A DNA stretch of 64,000 nt from Struthio camelus (Eukaryota > Chordata > Aves > Struthioniformes > Struthionidae), in the NCBI RefSeq assembly GCF_040807025.1, contig NC_090967.1, positions 7,928,001 through 7,992,000 of the forward strand, read 5' to 3'. Position 1 is the stretch's first letter, and the number at the start of each line of letters is the position of its first letter. The position numbers and the translations under genes were made by a program. The notes beneath the pieces were generated by a model. The model was not told the origin of the DNA. It did not search any database and was given only the letters and a program-made list of their open reading frames with translations. Positions 34,501 to 45,318 of the stretch are shown piece after piece.

Positions 34501-35100
34501 ACGGAACTCCGCACCCCAGGAAAGCGCCGCGAGGACAGGAAAAGGCAGTTTGTACACACACCACCCTGGCGAGCACAGAGCCGAGGCTCCGATCCCGCTG
34601 CTGACCAGCATGTGCTCCTTCAGGCACACGCGCATCCAGTAAAGTAAGTAAAGCAGCTGGTGCCTACTTTAAAACGCGACTGCTGGATGGGGACTAAGAC
34701 CTAGGCCAGAGCCAAGGCCGCAGGACAAAGTCCCCTCACCCTGTGCGGCCTGACAAAATGACACATTTTGGGACGAAGGCCTTGGTGCAGACTGATAAAA
34801 ATGCAGCACAGATTCAAGCGTTTCATCTGCTTAAATATGTGTATCAATAAGCAGTTAGTACACTTCTAGTCCAGGCTGATCTTCCCCACCAGCATTGCCT
34901 AGTTCCCAGCTGTTTGCGCAAGAGGGAATCAACCCGCAATTCACCCATTCAGAACTGCAGCGCTCCACACACAACCGTATCCGCGCTTTTCACAACGCTT
35001 CATCCTTACTCGATTCTGCACCCCCCAGACGCGCCGTGGAAATTCTGCAGCTGTTTCAGGTAAATGATTAAAGATGAAAGCAAGCAATGCAATCGGTCCT
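28521..35100. other. Intergenic region between RGM and MICOS13
   Basis: About 6.6 kb without a recognisable exon on either strand. I looked for HSD11B1L, which in human lies head to head with MICOS13, and saw none of its short-chain dehydrogenase motifs. Contents are short tandem repeats (for example near 29527 and 31227), a G12 run at 30987-30998 and poly(T) tracts near 29870 and 29910. Confidence 0.65.
31227..31276. repeat. Short tandem repeat, three units of about 17 bp
   Basis: Three imperfect copies of a unit like CCCTTTTCTTTCAAGT. Confidence 0.75.
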
Positions 35101-35109
35101 GCGCACCCC

Positions 35110-35720
35110 CTGTTTTGATTTAATTACCGCAGCCTCCCCCGAGCGCCGGGACCCGCCTTCACTCCGCGGCGCCGCCCCTGCCGCCATGACAGCTACCGAG
35201 GCGGAAGTGCCTTCCCTGCTGGTCTGAGGAGACAGGACGGGCGAAAGGAAGCCCAACCGAGTCCTCCTACGAGTCCTTCTCCTTTTCAACCGTTCTTCTT
35301 CTGCGCGGGAGGTGCGCCCCCCACTGCAGAGAGAGGCGGAGGGCGAACGCTTCTCGCCTCGGTAATGATGGCCGGGGCGGCCGGGGCCGCCTGGCCACGT
35401 GACCAGCTCCCGACGGCCTCCGCGGCGCGCAGCGGCCAGCGTGCGCTGCCCTTGGCGGAGCGATGGCCGCCAGGCTGCTTCCCGTCGTCAAGTGAGTCCC
35501 GCGCGCGGCTGCCGCCCGCCCCCGCCCGCCCTTTACCGCTTCTCGGTCCGGTCCGCGCCGGCCCGGCCCGGCCCGGCCGCCCGACTGCCGCGGGCCCGCC
35601 GCGGCCCTGCCCGCGCCGCGCAGCTCGTTGCCCTTGATCCTGCCCGCGCCGGCCTCGCCCTCGGCCCGGCCGCTGCCTGGCGCCTCCCCAGACGCCTGGC
35701 GGGAGCCTGGAGACCTTCCC
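35110..35720. promoter_or_regulatory. CpG island and promoter of MICOS13
   Basis: G+C- and CpG-rich segment spanning the first MICOS13 exon. It includes an ETS/GABP-like GCGGAAGTG at 35201, a motif common at promoters of nuclear genes for mitochondrial proteins, preceded by GCCGCCAT, a YY1-like sequence. The transcription start cannot be fixed by eye. Confidence 0.75.
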
Positions 35721-38700
35721 GCTGCGGGCGTAGACGCATAAAGTAAACCCTGGGAAGGCCCCGGGGGTACTTGGTTGCCGAGGGAGCCCTTTCGGGCCTG
35801 GATGTGCCGCCCGCTGGAAGGGAGAAGTTGTGGAAGGGTGTGTTGGGAGCGAGCAATACATCTTAATCAAAGAAATCCCCCAAATGCTTGTGAATAGCCG
35901 GGTTTAACTATCGATTCGCTCCTTCCTCTCTTAGTGGCTGTAGCTATTAAGTGCTCTGCTGTCGTGGTACTGCTCTCTGGCAAGTTCTCTTTTTGCCAGG
36001 TGTGCAATTGCTGTTTTTTCAGAGGGGGAAATGCTCTCTGCCCTGTGAATTTTTGGAAAGATGTTGTCTCTCAGGTCTCTTATTTATAGTGAAAAAATAA
36101 TTAAGGATCAAATATTTTCTTCCACTTTGCGAGTTGCCACTAGTGTTTTCACACCATGTGCTGCACTGGGAAGCTTTACAGGCACAAGCAATGCAGGAAC
36201 AGGCATGGTCAGATGCTAACTGGACTGTAATGAGCTTAACAAAAGATTGGTGTCTGTCAAGGTAATCTGTGTAGTTATTAGCCAGGCAACAAGAACCATC
36301 ATAAACATGGATTTCTTACCCACAGCTAAATCTGTTAGTCCCTTTTTTCAAGAGTTTATGTCATAATTCTCAGACTTTCCAAAGTGGCACATATTTAGAG
36401 AGTTTTGACAATTTCACCTTTTTTTCTTCACAAGTGTCACTGATGATATGTGAACTGGGGTACAGTTTCAAGGGGCTGACTGGGAATATTTGATCTAGGA
36501 AAAAGGGGAGGACAGCTAGCTATCTTTCTGCTGTTTTTTGACACTAATAAGACATCACAGTAAAACATTTGTGACCTTCTAACTGCTCTTTCAACCCTGT
36601 TCCTTTGCGTGTCACAACCTGCTGGGAAAGGTGCACTGATATATATAATGTGAACTGACCTGTTCACGTGCTTTTAATTCTTTCAGGTTTGTCATCAAAG
36701 GAAGCCTGGCTGGAGCAGCTGTATACGTGGCATATGATCAGGGGCTGCTGGGCAGTGGCACACAAGGTGCTGAAGCCCTCAAAAAAGCTCAAGAAGCACT
36801 TCCTCCAGCTATCCAAGAATGGACAAATTACATAGGCTGGGAGGTAAGGACTGTGCAGGTGAATGTAGTTAGCAAACCATACACATTCTCTGAATGAAAG
36901 CACTGGGAAGGTATTCTGGTTCCAATGACGTTGACGAAAGTTTTGCCGTTGAATCTGGATTTCACGCTGAGAATGTTTTGAGGAGGATTGAAATGGAAGA
37001 AGGATACAATTTTAAACCTAGAGGAGAGCAATTGGTCATAGATCTTATTTGAAAGAAGAGATAGAAAGCCTATGCAGGGATATTTCACTATGTAGTGGTA
37101 TTCCTAAGCTTTTTATTGGAGTATCCTATGTGCTTTTCAAAAATTAATGAAAAGATTCTCTTCCTTAAAGAACTGTTTTTGTCAAGCTCCTAACAGTCAA
37201 GTTGGATGCAAATTACCTGAGTAGTCCATTGTCTTTGAGCAGTCCTTAGTTTTTTAAATCTCTCAGACTAGGAGAAGCCTTTGAAGGTTTGAAAATCATT
37301 TTCCATGTTGGAGATTATAATGTAACTGTAAGGAGACAGCTACTTAAGTAATTGAGTGGATGTGTTTTCAAGAGCACCCAAAGGATGAATACTGCCTTCT
37401 GCCCCTGCTTTATGCTGTGGGAAAGGTTACTTCGAGACTTTAAGCCACATGTCTGATCCCTTTTGAGACTTAGGACGACTGGGCACCTAAATGTCTTTGA
37501 GATCTGAGTTCAAGAGGCTTCTCCAAGGTGATGTGGATTGTGTTATAACTGAAACTCCCAAATGCTGATATTTTGTCTCTATTTCTTTTTATAGCTTCCA
37601 CCCACTCCAAAATTTGACTTTTCTCCCTCTGACTCCTGGAATAAAGGTAAAATAATTTTTCAGCAAACTGTGAAATGGAGTAAGGGGCTAAAAGTGATCT
37701 TATCCTGAAGTCTTGTTTTGATGTTGTCCTCGTAAAGTGAATGGTGAAGAAGGGGTGATAGATACTATAATCTGGTGAAAGGAGCATTGGACTGGGACTA
37801 AGGAAGTGTATTCTGCTCCTATTCTACCATTAGCCCACTAGGTGACTTTAGGCAGTTCACTTCATTTCTTGATACCTCGATTTCCAACTATGAAGTGAGG
37901 AGGAGGAGATGTGCCCATAAACCTGTCTGCCTTTTCCAACTGGAGGAGCTAATGTTTCTTCTACCTACAAAACTTGCTTTACCTGTGTCCCAACACAGGT
38001 ATGCCTACGCTATGCCACAACATGAGATTGAATGTTTCAGTAGTGTTTGGGAGTCTGTGGTCCCATGAGAACTAGATACAGTTTATGCACCAGTAGGGTA
38101 AGTTCATCATTGCAGATATTGATCAGGGAAACGAGAGCGTAAAAAGAAATGATCACTTATTTCTGAGAATGCTGAATCTTTATGTAAGGTTGAAGGGTGT
38201 ATAAATTCTTAATACTACTAGTATGTCTGAATTCAACCTCTGATCTTTTCAAAAGGGATGAGTGTTCTTGTTACTGCTAGAATTTTAGAGAGGACAAAGC
38301 ATGTTATAAATATCTTGTAAGGTAATTCAGAATTTTTATGGTGCAGCAAATAGTCCTCATGTAATTAAGGGGAAACACAGTCCACAAATACTGTGACTTG
38401 TCCAAAACCACCTGTGGAGTCTGTGGCAAGGCCAGGAATAAAATGAAACTTTGACAAGTTTCAGTTCTTTGTTTTAATCTTGTAATTATCTAACCCTCAT
38501 ACTGGTCGTGAAGTTGGAGTTTCTCTGTGTTAGGGTCTACTGAGGCAATAAAATTCAAGGATCATTCAAGCCTCTGTCTATTTGAAAGCTTCTGGGATAA
38601 AGCTAAATTTTTCTCTCTGTGTTTTAAGAGATCCATGATGCTAGAGTAACATTAGTAAATTTGGCTTGAATGATGCTCTTCTTGGGATAATTCTCCTTTG

Positions 38701-38810
38701 CTTTCCTTGCAGGAGTGCAGACAGTCATGTCTGCCTTGTCTGTAGCTCCCGCCAGGGCCTGTGAATACACTGTGGAAGGCTGGAAGTATGTGAAGGATCT
38801 TGTCAAATGA
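35463..38810 (+). CDS. MICOS13: MICOS13 (QIL1), MICOS complex subunit, complete
   Basis: MICOS13 is a small inner-membrane subunit of the mitochondrial MICOS complex. It stabilises the MIC10 subcomplex and maintains crista junctions. Four exons: 35463-35491, 36687-36843, 37595-37646 and 38713-38810 (TGA), all GT/AG and in phase, 111 aa. Human MICOS13 has 118. The protein starts MAARLLPVVKFVIKGS, has one hydrophobic segment at about residues 11-27 (the expected membrane anchor), then GLLGSG, the QEWTNYIGWELPP block and a C-terminal YVKDLVK. The first exon is only 29 coding bases, so the gene would be missed without splice reasoning. The start sits in the CpG island with sequence GAGCGATGG around it. 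Confidence 0.95.
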
Positions 38811-38910
38811 ACACGTTCTTCAGGGTTCACGGTTTTCTCCATGCCATCTTGTCTTTGGGATGCTGCATAGTCCATCCCTGTAGAGGGCAGCTCAGCCATG
38901 CAAGGGCTAC

Positions 38911-38916
38911 AATAAA
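38911..38916 (+). terminator. MICOS13: Polyadenylation signal, MICOS13
   Basis: Canonical AATAAA 101 nt after the stop codon. A second AATAAA at 39176-39181 could serve a longer form. Confidence 0.75.
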
Positions 38917-39181
38917 AGACTTTGGAACTTCCCTTTGTACTTGGGTTGGTTTTAGCTCACAGACTGCAATCATTGCTTTGCATCATACTAGTGATTAGAG
39001 ACTTCAGCAGAGATTATGGATCCGTTTTAGTGAAATGGTGGCTATATGCTGAGATATGGCCCCTGTTTGAAAGCTTCCAAACTTGCCATCTAAACAGATG
39101 TTTCTGAATCTGAATTGATCTTGAAAGTGGATGCCATCTAATTCAAAACAAGCCTAAAACAAATCCAAAGATAGCAATAAA

Positions 39182-42100
39182 AGATGCATTTTGAAGACAA
39201 AGCACTTGTCCTCAAGCTACCTGAGGAAGGAGTGCCTCTGTCAGACAGAGAGCACTTTATTTATATGAAAGCTGCTTTCCGGTTGTCTGTGATCCGTTAC
39301 AGAACGGGGAATTGTCAGTGCGAGTTGCAGTACTTCTTATTGATGGCAAAGTGCAACAGAATGGAGTTATAATTTTGTGATGCAGAATGCTAATGAGACC
39401 TATAGGAAAAACTTTACTCCCAGTCTATTCACCCTATGAACGTTGCTAGTCCTACTAATACCTAGGTCTGTACTGTGGAACCCCAGTACTGTTTCACTGT
39501 GACTTTTCCAGCTTAGAGTCTTCATCGAAGCAAATGATCCAAATGTGCCCTTGTGTTTTCTCTTTATAATTTGTTTTGCTGGTAACAATGAAGTTCTTTT
39601 TCCAGATTAATGCTATGCTACATAAAGGCATAAAGTTGTCTCCTTATTTATTTTGCTGTGAACAGATGGAAAGTGCCTTTAAACATTGGAAGTGGGGATT
39701 CCCAGGCTTGCTCTGCTTGGAAGTGTCCTCGTTGAGGAGCCCGTTAAAACTAAACGAAGATTGACCTGGCCTGATTGAAGCAGAAGGTGGCTTTCTTCTC
39801 AAGATTATCTCAAGTCATCTGCACTGCAGCTTGTGCAGAAATGGCCATACACATGCTAGGTCAGAGACACTCATTATCTTCCGTGTATCTTTTTGCCCTT
39901 TGATTCCTTTCTAAAGCTTCTACATCATAAAATACCATGAGGAAAATGCATTATGAATGAACTTAATTATTTAAGTTATTTACTAGAAAGAAGAGGATGT
40001 TACTTACAAGTGAATACGATTTTTGTTGTAGGTTAACACTTAGTAAAAGCCCCAGTTTTGCTTGCACAGAGGCTTCAGTTGTCATCTCAAGGCTACAGTG
40101 TTGTAATGAGGCACCCCTTCCCATCCTCACGCTTCCTGCAGTGTTGTCATTCCAACACAGTTCCCAAGGAGCGTGGGCACCCTGCTCCATCAGCATCTGT
40201 AGTATGTTTATGAAGTAAAAGTGAATTATGGAGGAGGGTTTATGCTATCAAACTATGGCATCAGAGTTAGTTAACATAGACTTGCAAAGTCAGTGAAAGC
40301 CTCCAAACCAGTCAGAAATTGTTCTCTCCATTGATGATAGAAGAGAGGCTAGGCTTTTAACATACTCTACCTAGGGTGTTTAAAAGCTAGATGCTGCAAA
40401 AGTCAGCATAGACCATTCATTCGAAGTTATGCAAGTACCAGGTCAAACCCAAACCGTACACAACTTACAGAGATTGTTTTTCTTCTTTGTACAGAGCTGT
40501 TATGACATGACTGAGTTGGATAGCCCCACTAGCATCTGCCTTACTTCCTTTGCAAACAAAGCTGCAGTGGATATCCTGAGTAAGAGCATCTCTTCACATT
40601 GCTATAGCTGTCAGAGATCAGACAAAGAAAAAGAGGCAAAAATATTCTCTCTTGAGCTACCAGCTGAGGAGGCTATGACAGCAACCTGCAATACTAAACC
40701 AAGGTACTGAGGCACAAACCTGGTAGAGCAAGCAGCTCACTCCACTGCACTGTGGTAACTGGATCTTTCCTTGGAGGGCAGTTAAATTGGAAAGAGACAA
40801 ATGCTCAGGATCTTGCTTGCACAGACTCATTAACATCAAAAATCTTCATCTGTGGAGCAGATGAAGATGAAATCTTCATCTGTGGAACACATGGTATGTG
40901 TTCCATGTATTAGCTTGAAATGATTGGGAGATTAGCATTAGTCCTAGTACCTTGGGTGTTAAAACACACCTGGCTTTTGCTTCTTTAGTTAATAGGATTA
41001 TTCCACCTCCTATGAATGCAATCAATCACTTTGCTTTTCTCATCACAGAGCTTGCATGCTTCCCTTGACTTCATTTTTAAGGACAGGAAAGGTGGAACTG
41101 ACCTGGAAGTTGTCCTTCCATTGCTGATGCCCAAATAGGTTCGTAGAGTCAGTAAGGTTAATGAATAAAGCAGACATAACCAGCATTAAAATCACTTTTT
41201 TTTTTTTTTTTGATTCATAAACACATTTAACAGGTGCATTTTTAAGAACATCTGAATGATTTTTGGGGCATTCATTAAAACTACTTTTGAGGACTCTAAC
41301 CTGCAAAAGTTAAATGAATGAGTGGGTTTTTTTTAAGCTCAAGGAACTCACGTTTGCCATTTGAACCAAAATCCCTATCCAAACCTGATTTAATCAGTAG
41401 ATTTAAAAAGTCTTATTGTGGCTTTACATGCTACAGCAATATCTGGGAACAGAAAAAAAAGAAAGAAACTACATCTTTCTAGCTATTGCATAAATATACA
41501 TCTGTCTAGCTCTCTAAACCAGCACAATGAACAAAAACCAGGAAGAAGAGATATGAATGGATTTATGCCTTAACAAGTTTTGTTGTAGTTTTGCCAAACC
41601 TTTCAAGATACATCTTTGATGCTATTCTTGGCTAGCTAAAACATGCAGATTCTTATTCCTATGTAAGTCAAATTGCAAAGGTTGCTGCTAGCATCTGTCT
41701 ACCAGTGCAGGTGCTTTTAAGATGCTGGGTCCAACCAGAATAAGTGTGCTGTGTATCAAAGACTAATTAACCATGCAAATGCAACTTGCCTACACCAGTA
41801 ATGGACATTTCAAGGTTCTGTTGAGGCTCAGTCCCATTGTCTATTCTGAGTTTACTGGAACTGGGGAACAGAGGACAGCTACTCAGCTTTGTCTCTATCT
41901 ATTGTGCGTGGATATATTCTTGATAGCCTATGGAAGTCTTTGCACCAGGCCAATAAAAAACAATGCAGAATTTGTCAAGTCATTTCCATGCACTGGATTT
42001 AATAGACATACCAGATCCACTGACTAGTGTCAATGGTTAAGTGACCAGACATCACTATTTTTAGAAACATGCATGTGCCTGACGTGGCCATCCAGCAGAA

Positions 42101-43590
42101 TTTGAGGTAAATGCAGTTCGGTTAAAAAACCTAAGAGGAAAGAATCCCTTTATTCTAAATTAAATCTGATTTTCAGATGCAGTAAACATCATAAAGAGAT
42201 GTAAAGGGAAACAACATCAGAGAAGTCTCAAAATAGATTTTTCTTTTTTTTCTTAGCAGTCAAAAGAGTTTTTTAAATCAGAACAGTTGTCTCCCCAGCT
42301 GATAAACCACACTCCTTTTGCATCAACTGCTAGGTATATTGTCACCATAATGATCAGAGTCATAGACTTCTCTGGACTTGTCAAATAGTAGAGCAGACCA
42401 GTGAGAATGTGGAGATGTCCTCTAATGAATGACCATGTACTTCTGTAAATAGAGTCTGCCCTGTGTGGAGTAGCAATCTCATAGTCCTTCATGGATGCTA
42501 CAGGCCTTCTGAGGCTAGGGAGATGCTGCCCTTAAAGCTGGAACTATACAGGCTGGCTGTGCTGGAGCTTTACATTTCTGTGCAATTCCTGCGGAGAAAC
42601 TCCAGACAGAAGAATAGGAACAGCCAGAGGGCATTTCTACAGGAGTGATTCACTTATCCTCATGCTTAAAGACAAAGCAGAGCAGGTGTGGGAATCCCCA
42701 CTCTTGTTTTCTTTCTCCAGTTCAGAGGTGTATATCTCAAGGATTAAAGCAAGGAGGCGGTAGCTTCTAGCCTGACCCACTTAATTATTAGTTGCTACAA
42801 GAAAGCCTGGGAATCAGTTCTTTCTGGTTGTGTTCCTGGCTTATGTGTTCTTTAACAAATGACTTAGTCTTTCTGGGCCTTAGCTTCAGCATTAAAACAA
42901 AAATAACTTATACACCGAGGTTGAAGTTAGCGGGCCTGAATCCAGACTGCCTCGGGCAACTGAAATCAAAGCAGCCTTTTAGAATTCAGTTGGTTTGTCC
43001 ACTGTGATCCTCCTCTGCTGTGAGAGATAAACTGTAAGAGTTTCACTTCTGTAACAATGCAGGCTTTAAGGAACGAAGGAAAATTTCTTCAGGCAACCAG
43101 GAAAAAAAAAAATCTCTGAAGATGGAAAAAAACGCAGTGACTCTACTGATGAAAGTAACAGGATTTCTAATAAAGGTTTGCAGATTTTACATCTCAGTGC
43201 TCTCACAGAGCTCCATCATCAATAAAGACTAGCCTGGTGTGTAAGTCAGGCCATGTTGATTCAGAGATGACTAAACAAAGATAAATTGTAATTTGAGTAT
43301 GACAAAGTGACACATCTCTGCACCAATCCAGACTGTATTAGTTCTCAGCACATTCTGAAAATTATACCAAAGCACAGCTAATGATGTATCTGATCTACTT
43401 CTTCAAAGAAATTATAGGTTGCTAGGTAAATATACTCTTACTGGCTTGAAACCAATAGAGCTTTGGACTATCCTGACACTTTAGAAGCCAAACAGATTAC
43501 ATTATTTAACATATAGCTGAGTTAACTTGGTTTTCAAAAAAAATCTCTTCCAGTGACTGCTGAAACAAAGCAATTAACTGTAAACTGGTT
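39182..43590. other. Intergenic region between MICOS13 and SAFB 3' ends
   Basis: About 4.4 kb between two convergent genes, AT-rich and without a recognisable exon. It holds a T run at 41198-41211 and a compact pair of hairpins near 40842-40905. Confidence 0.7.
40842..40905. repeat. Adjacent hairpins with a repeated arm
   Basis: The first inverted repeat has arms at 40842-40852 and 40858-40868 (11 bp, 5-base loop). The left arm with its flank recurs at 40872-40886. A second perfect inverted repeat follows at 40883-40892 and 40896-40905 (10 bp, 3-base loop). No mobile-element family was recognised. Confidence 0.85.
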
Positions 43591-43596
43591 TTTATT
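43591..43596 (-). terminator. SAFB: Polyadenylation signal, SAFB
   Basis: TTTATT on + is AATAAA on -, 216 nt beyond the SAFB stop codon, implying a short 3' UTR of about 240 nt. Confidence 0.75.
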
Positions 43597-43811
43597 TATG
43601 GAAAATGGAATGCTTCATTAACAAACATTTTAAATGGGATATGAACAACACATTACAAAACAAATGAGTTCACATTGGCTTGAGGATAATAATATGGCAG
43701 CAGCTTAAAAAAAAAAATTACACTTACAGTAACCCATAAGTTACGATTAATGGTAACCCTGGGTGACAGATTCATTTCTGTTGCCACCTGCATTAAAAAT
43801 TAAAAACACAT

Positions 43812-45318
43812 TCAGTAGCGACGGTTGAAACGGGGATCATTGGGTCTGTTTGCTCTCTCCTGGCCAGCAAATCCTTCTCCTTGCATTCCTCCTCCATGCA
43901 TCATCTGGCTTTGGTTGCCACCTTGCATGAAACCTCCACGCCTAGAAAATGATTCAGACATTTTAATTTTCTCTTGTAACTCTGGTTGTCAGACTGAGAG
44001 AGTGCATGTTGTTTACGCTTCCTGTATGATTTTTCACTCTTCAGTAAGATGCACCAGATAAAAATCATGGGAATATTTTATTATTCCCTGGCACTTAAAT
44101 AGCAAGTCAGATAACTGATGCTCTCATAAAAATGTTTTTTTGGCTAATTTAAATATAACAGATGTCCTTTACGGAGAAGGGAAACTGGAACAAGAACAAA
44201 TGCTTTGCTCCTCAAAACGTTCTTACCCTGACATGCCTCCACGATGCATCACATGGCCAGGTCTGCCTCTACCTCCACCTAAAAAAGTCCAAATGCTTCC
44301 TTTATATCCATAGTAACAGTTTTACTTCATCTCCAAGGCTAATAATGCCTGCAATTTCTGCTAGAGGTAGCACACCTAATGAGCTCTTGTGCAAAAAGCA
44401 TACCTTGCCATCTCTCATGATCCCGTCCTATCACTCCTCCATCTACACTGCTTTGCCATGAACGATCTTGATGTGCTTCAAACTTTCGACCATGATCTCC
44501 CCAGTCACGTCCATCCCTGCAGAGGTATTAAATTCACATAATTTCATGTTAGCTGGAGCATACAAAATAGATTCAAATAGAACACCACAGTCACAAACAT
44601 ATTCAAAGTATTCACCAAGACGCGTGCCAATCCTGTATTTATACTGGACATCTGTTTAGTCAAATCTTAATTGGCCTTCTGCACGATCTCCCTACCGTGA
44701 CAAATAAGAGAACAAGATTTTCTTAATCTGGTTCACACTGCACTGATGCCCCTAATTCTTTCTCCAAATATCCCAGTGCTGTTTTGACCATCAATTTATT
44801 CTTGGTGTGTTCTGTAGGCTGGCTTACTCACAGGATTAAAAAAAAAAGTGCAAACATTTTACTGACTTGTTTTTCCTTTCGAAGGGCTGACAGGATGGTC
44901 CTGCCAACAAATACAAATTACAAACCAGGAAAAAAAACACTACCATGAAAATTTGAAGCCTTAACAGAAACATAAGCAACAGTTAATTGAAAACATGAGG
45001 ACTTTCAGATGTGCAGTTGTTTAAAAAATCATGCCGAGATATATGTTTTGATGCAAAGGCAATTGAAAGAACTACTCATGTGAAGTCCATCCAGCAAAGG
45101 ACACACTCGGGGTAAAACTTGGATAAAGCAGAACTGTGTTTCCAAAACTGCATCCAACTTTTACACATGAAAATATTCATTCTCATGCATACTAACCGGG
45201 ACTGCGGGGGCATCCCTCTACTTTCACTCATTCTTCTGTCAGATCCGTAGCTACCCCAACTCTCCCGAGAGTCCCGTGAATGACGGTCCGGTCCTCCATG
45301 GCGCTCATCTGGATAATG
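43812..45318 (-). CDS. SAFB: SAFB exons 18-21: Arg/Gly-rich C-terminus
   Basis: The exons at 45197-45318, 44404-44516, 44227-44278 and 43812-43941 encode a tail rich in R, G, D, S and H. It begins [20 protein letters not shown] and ends [19 protein letters not shown]. Small exons with phases 2, 1, 2 mean that single-exon skipping would disrupt the frame. Confidence 0.92.
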
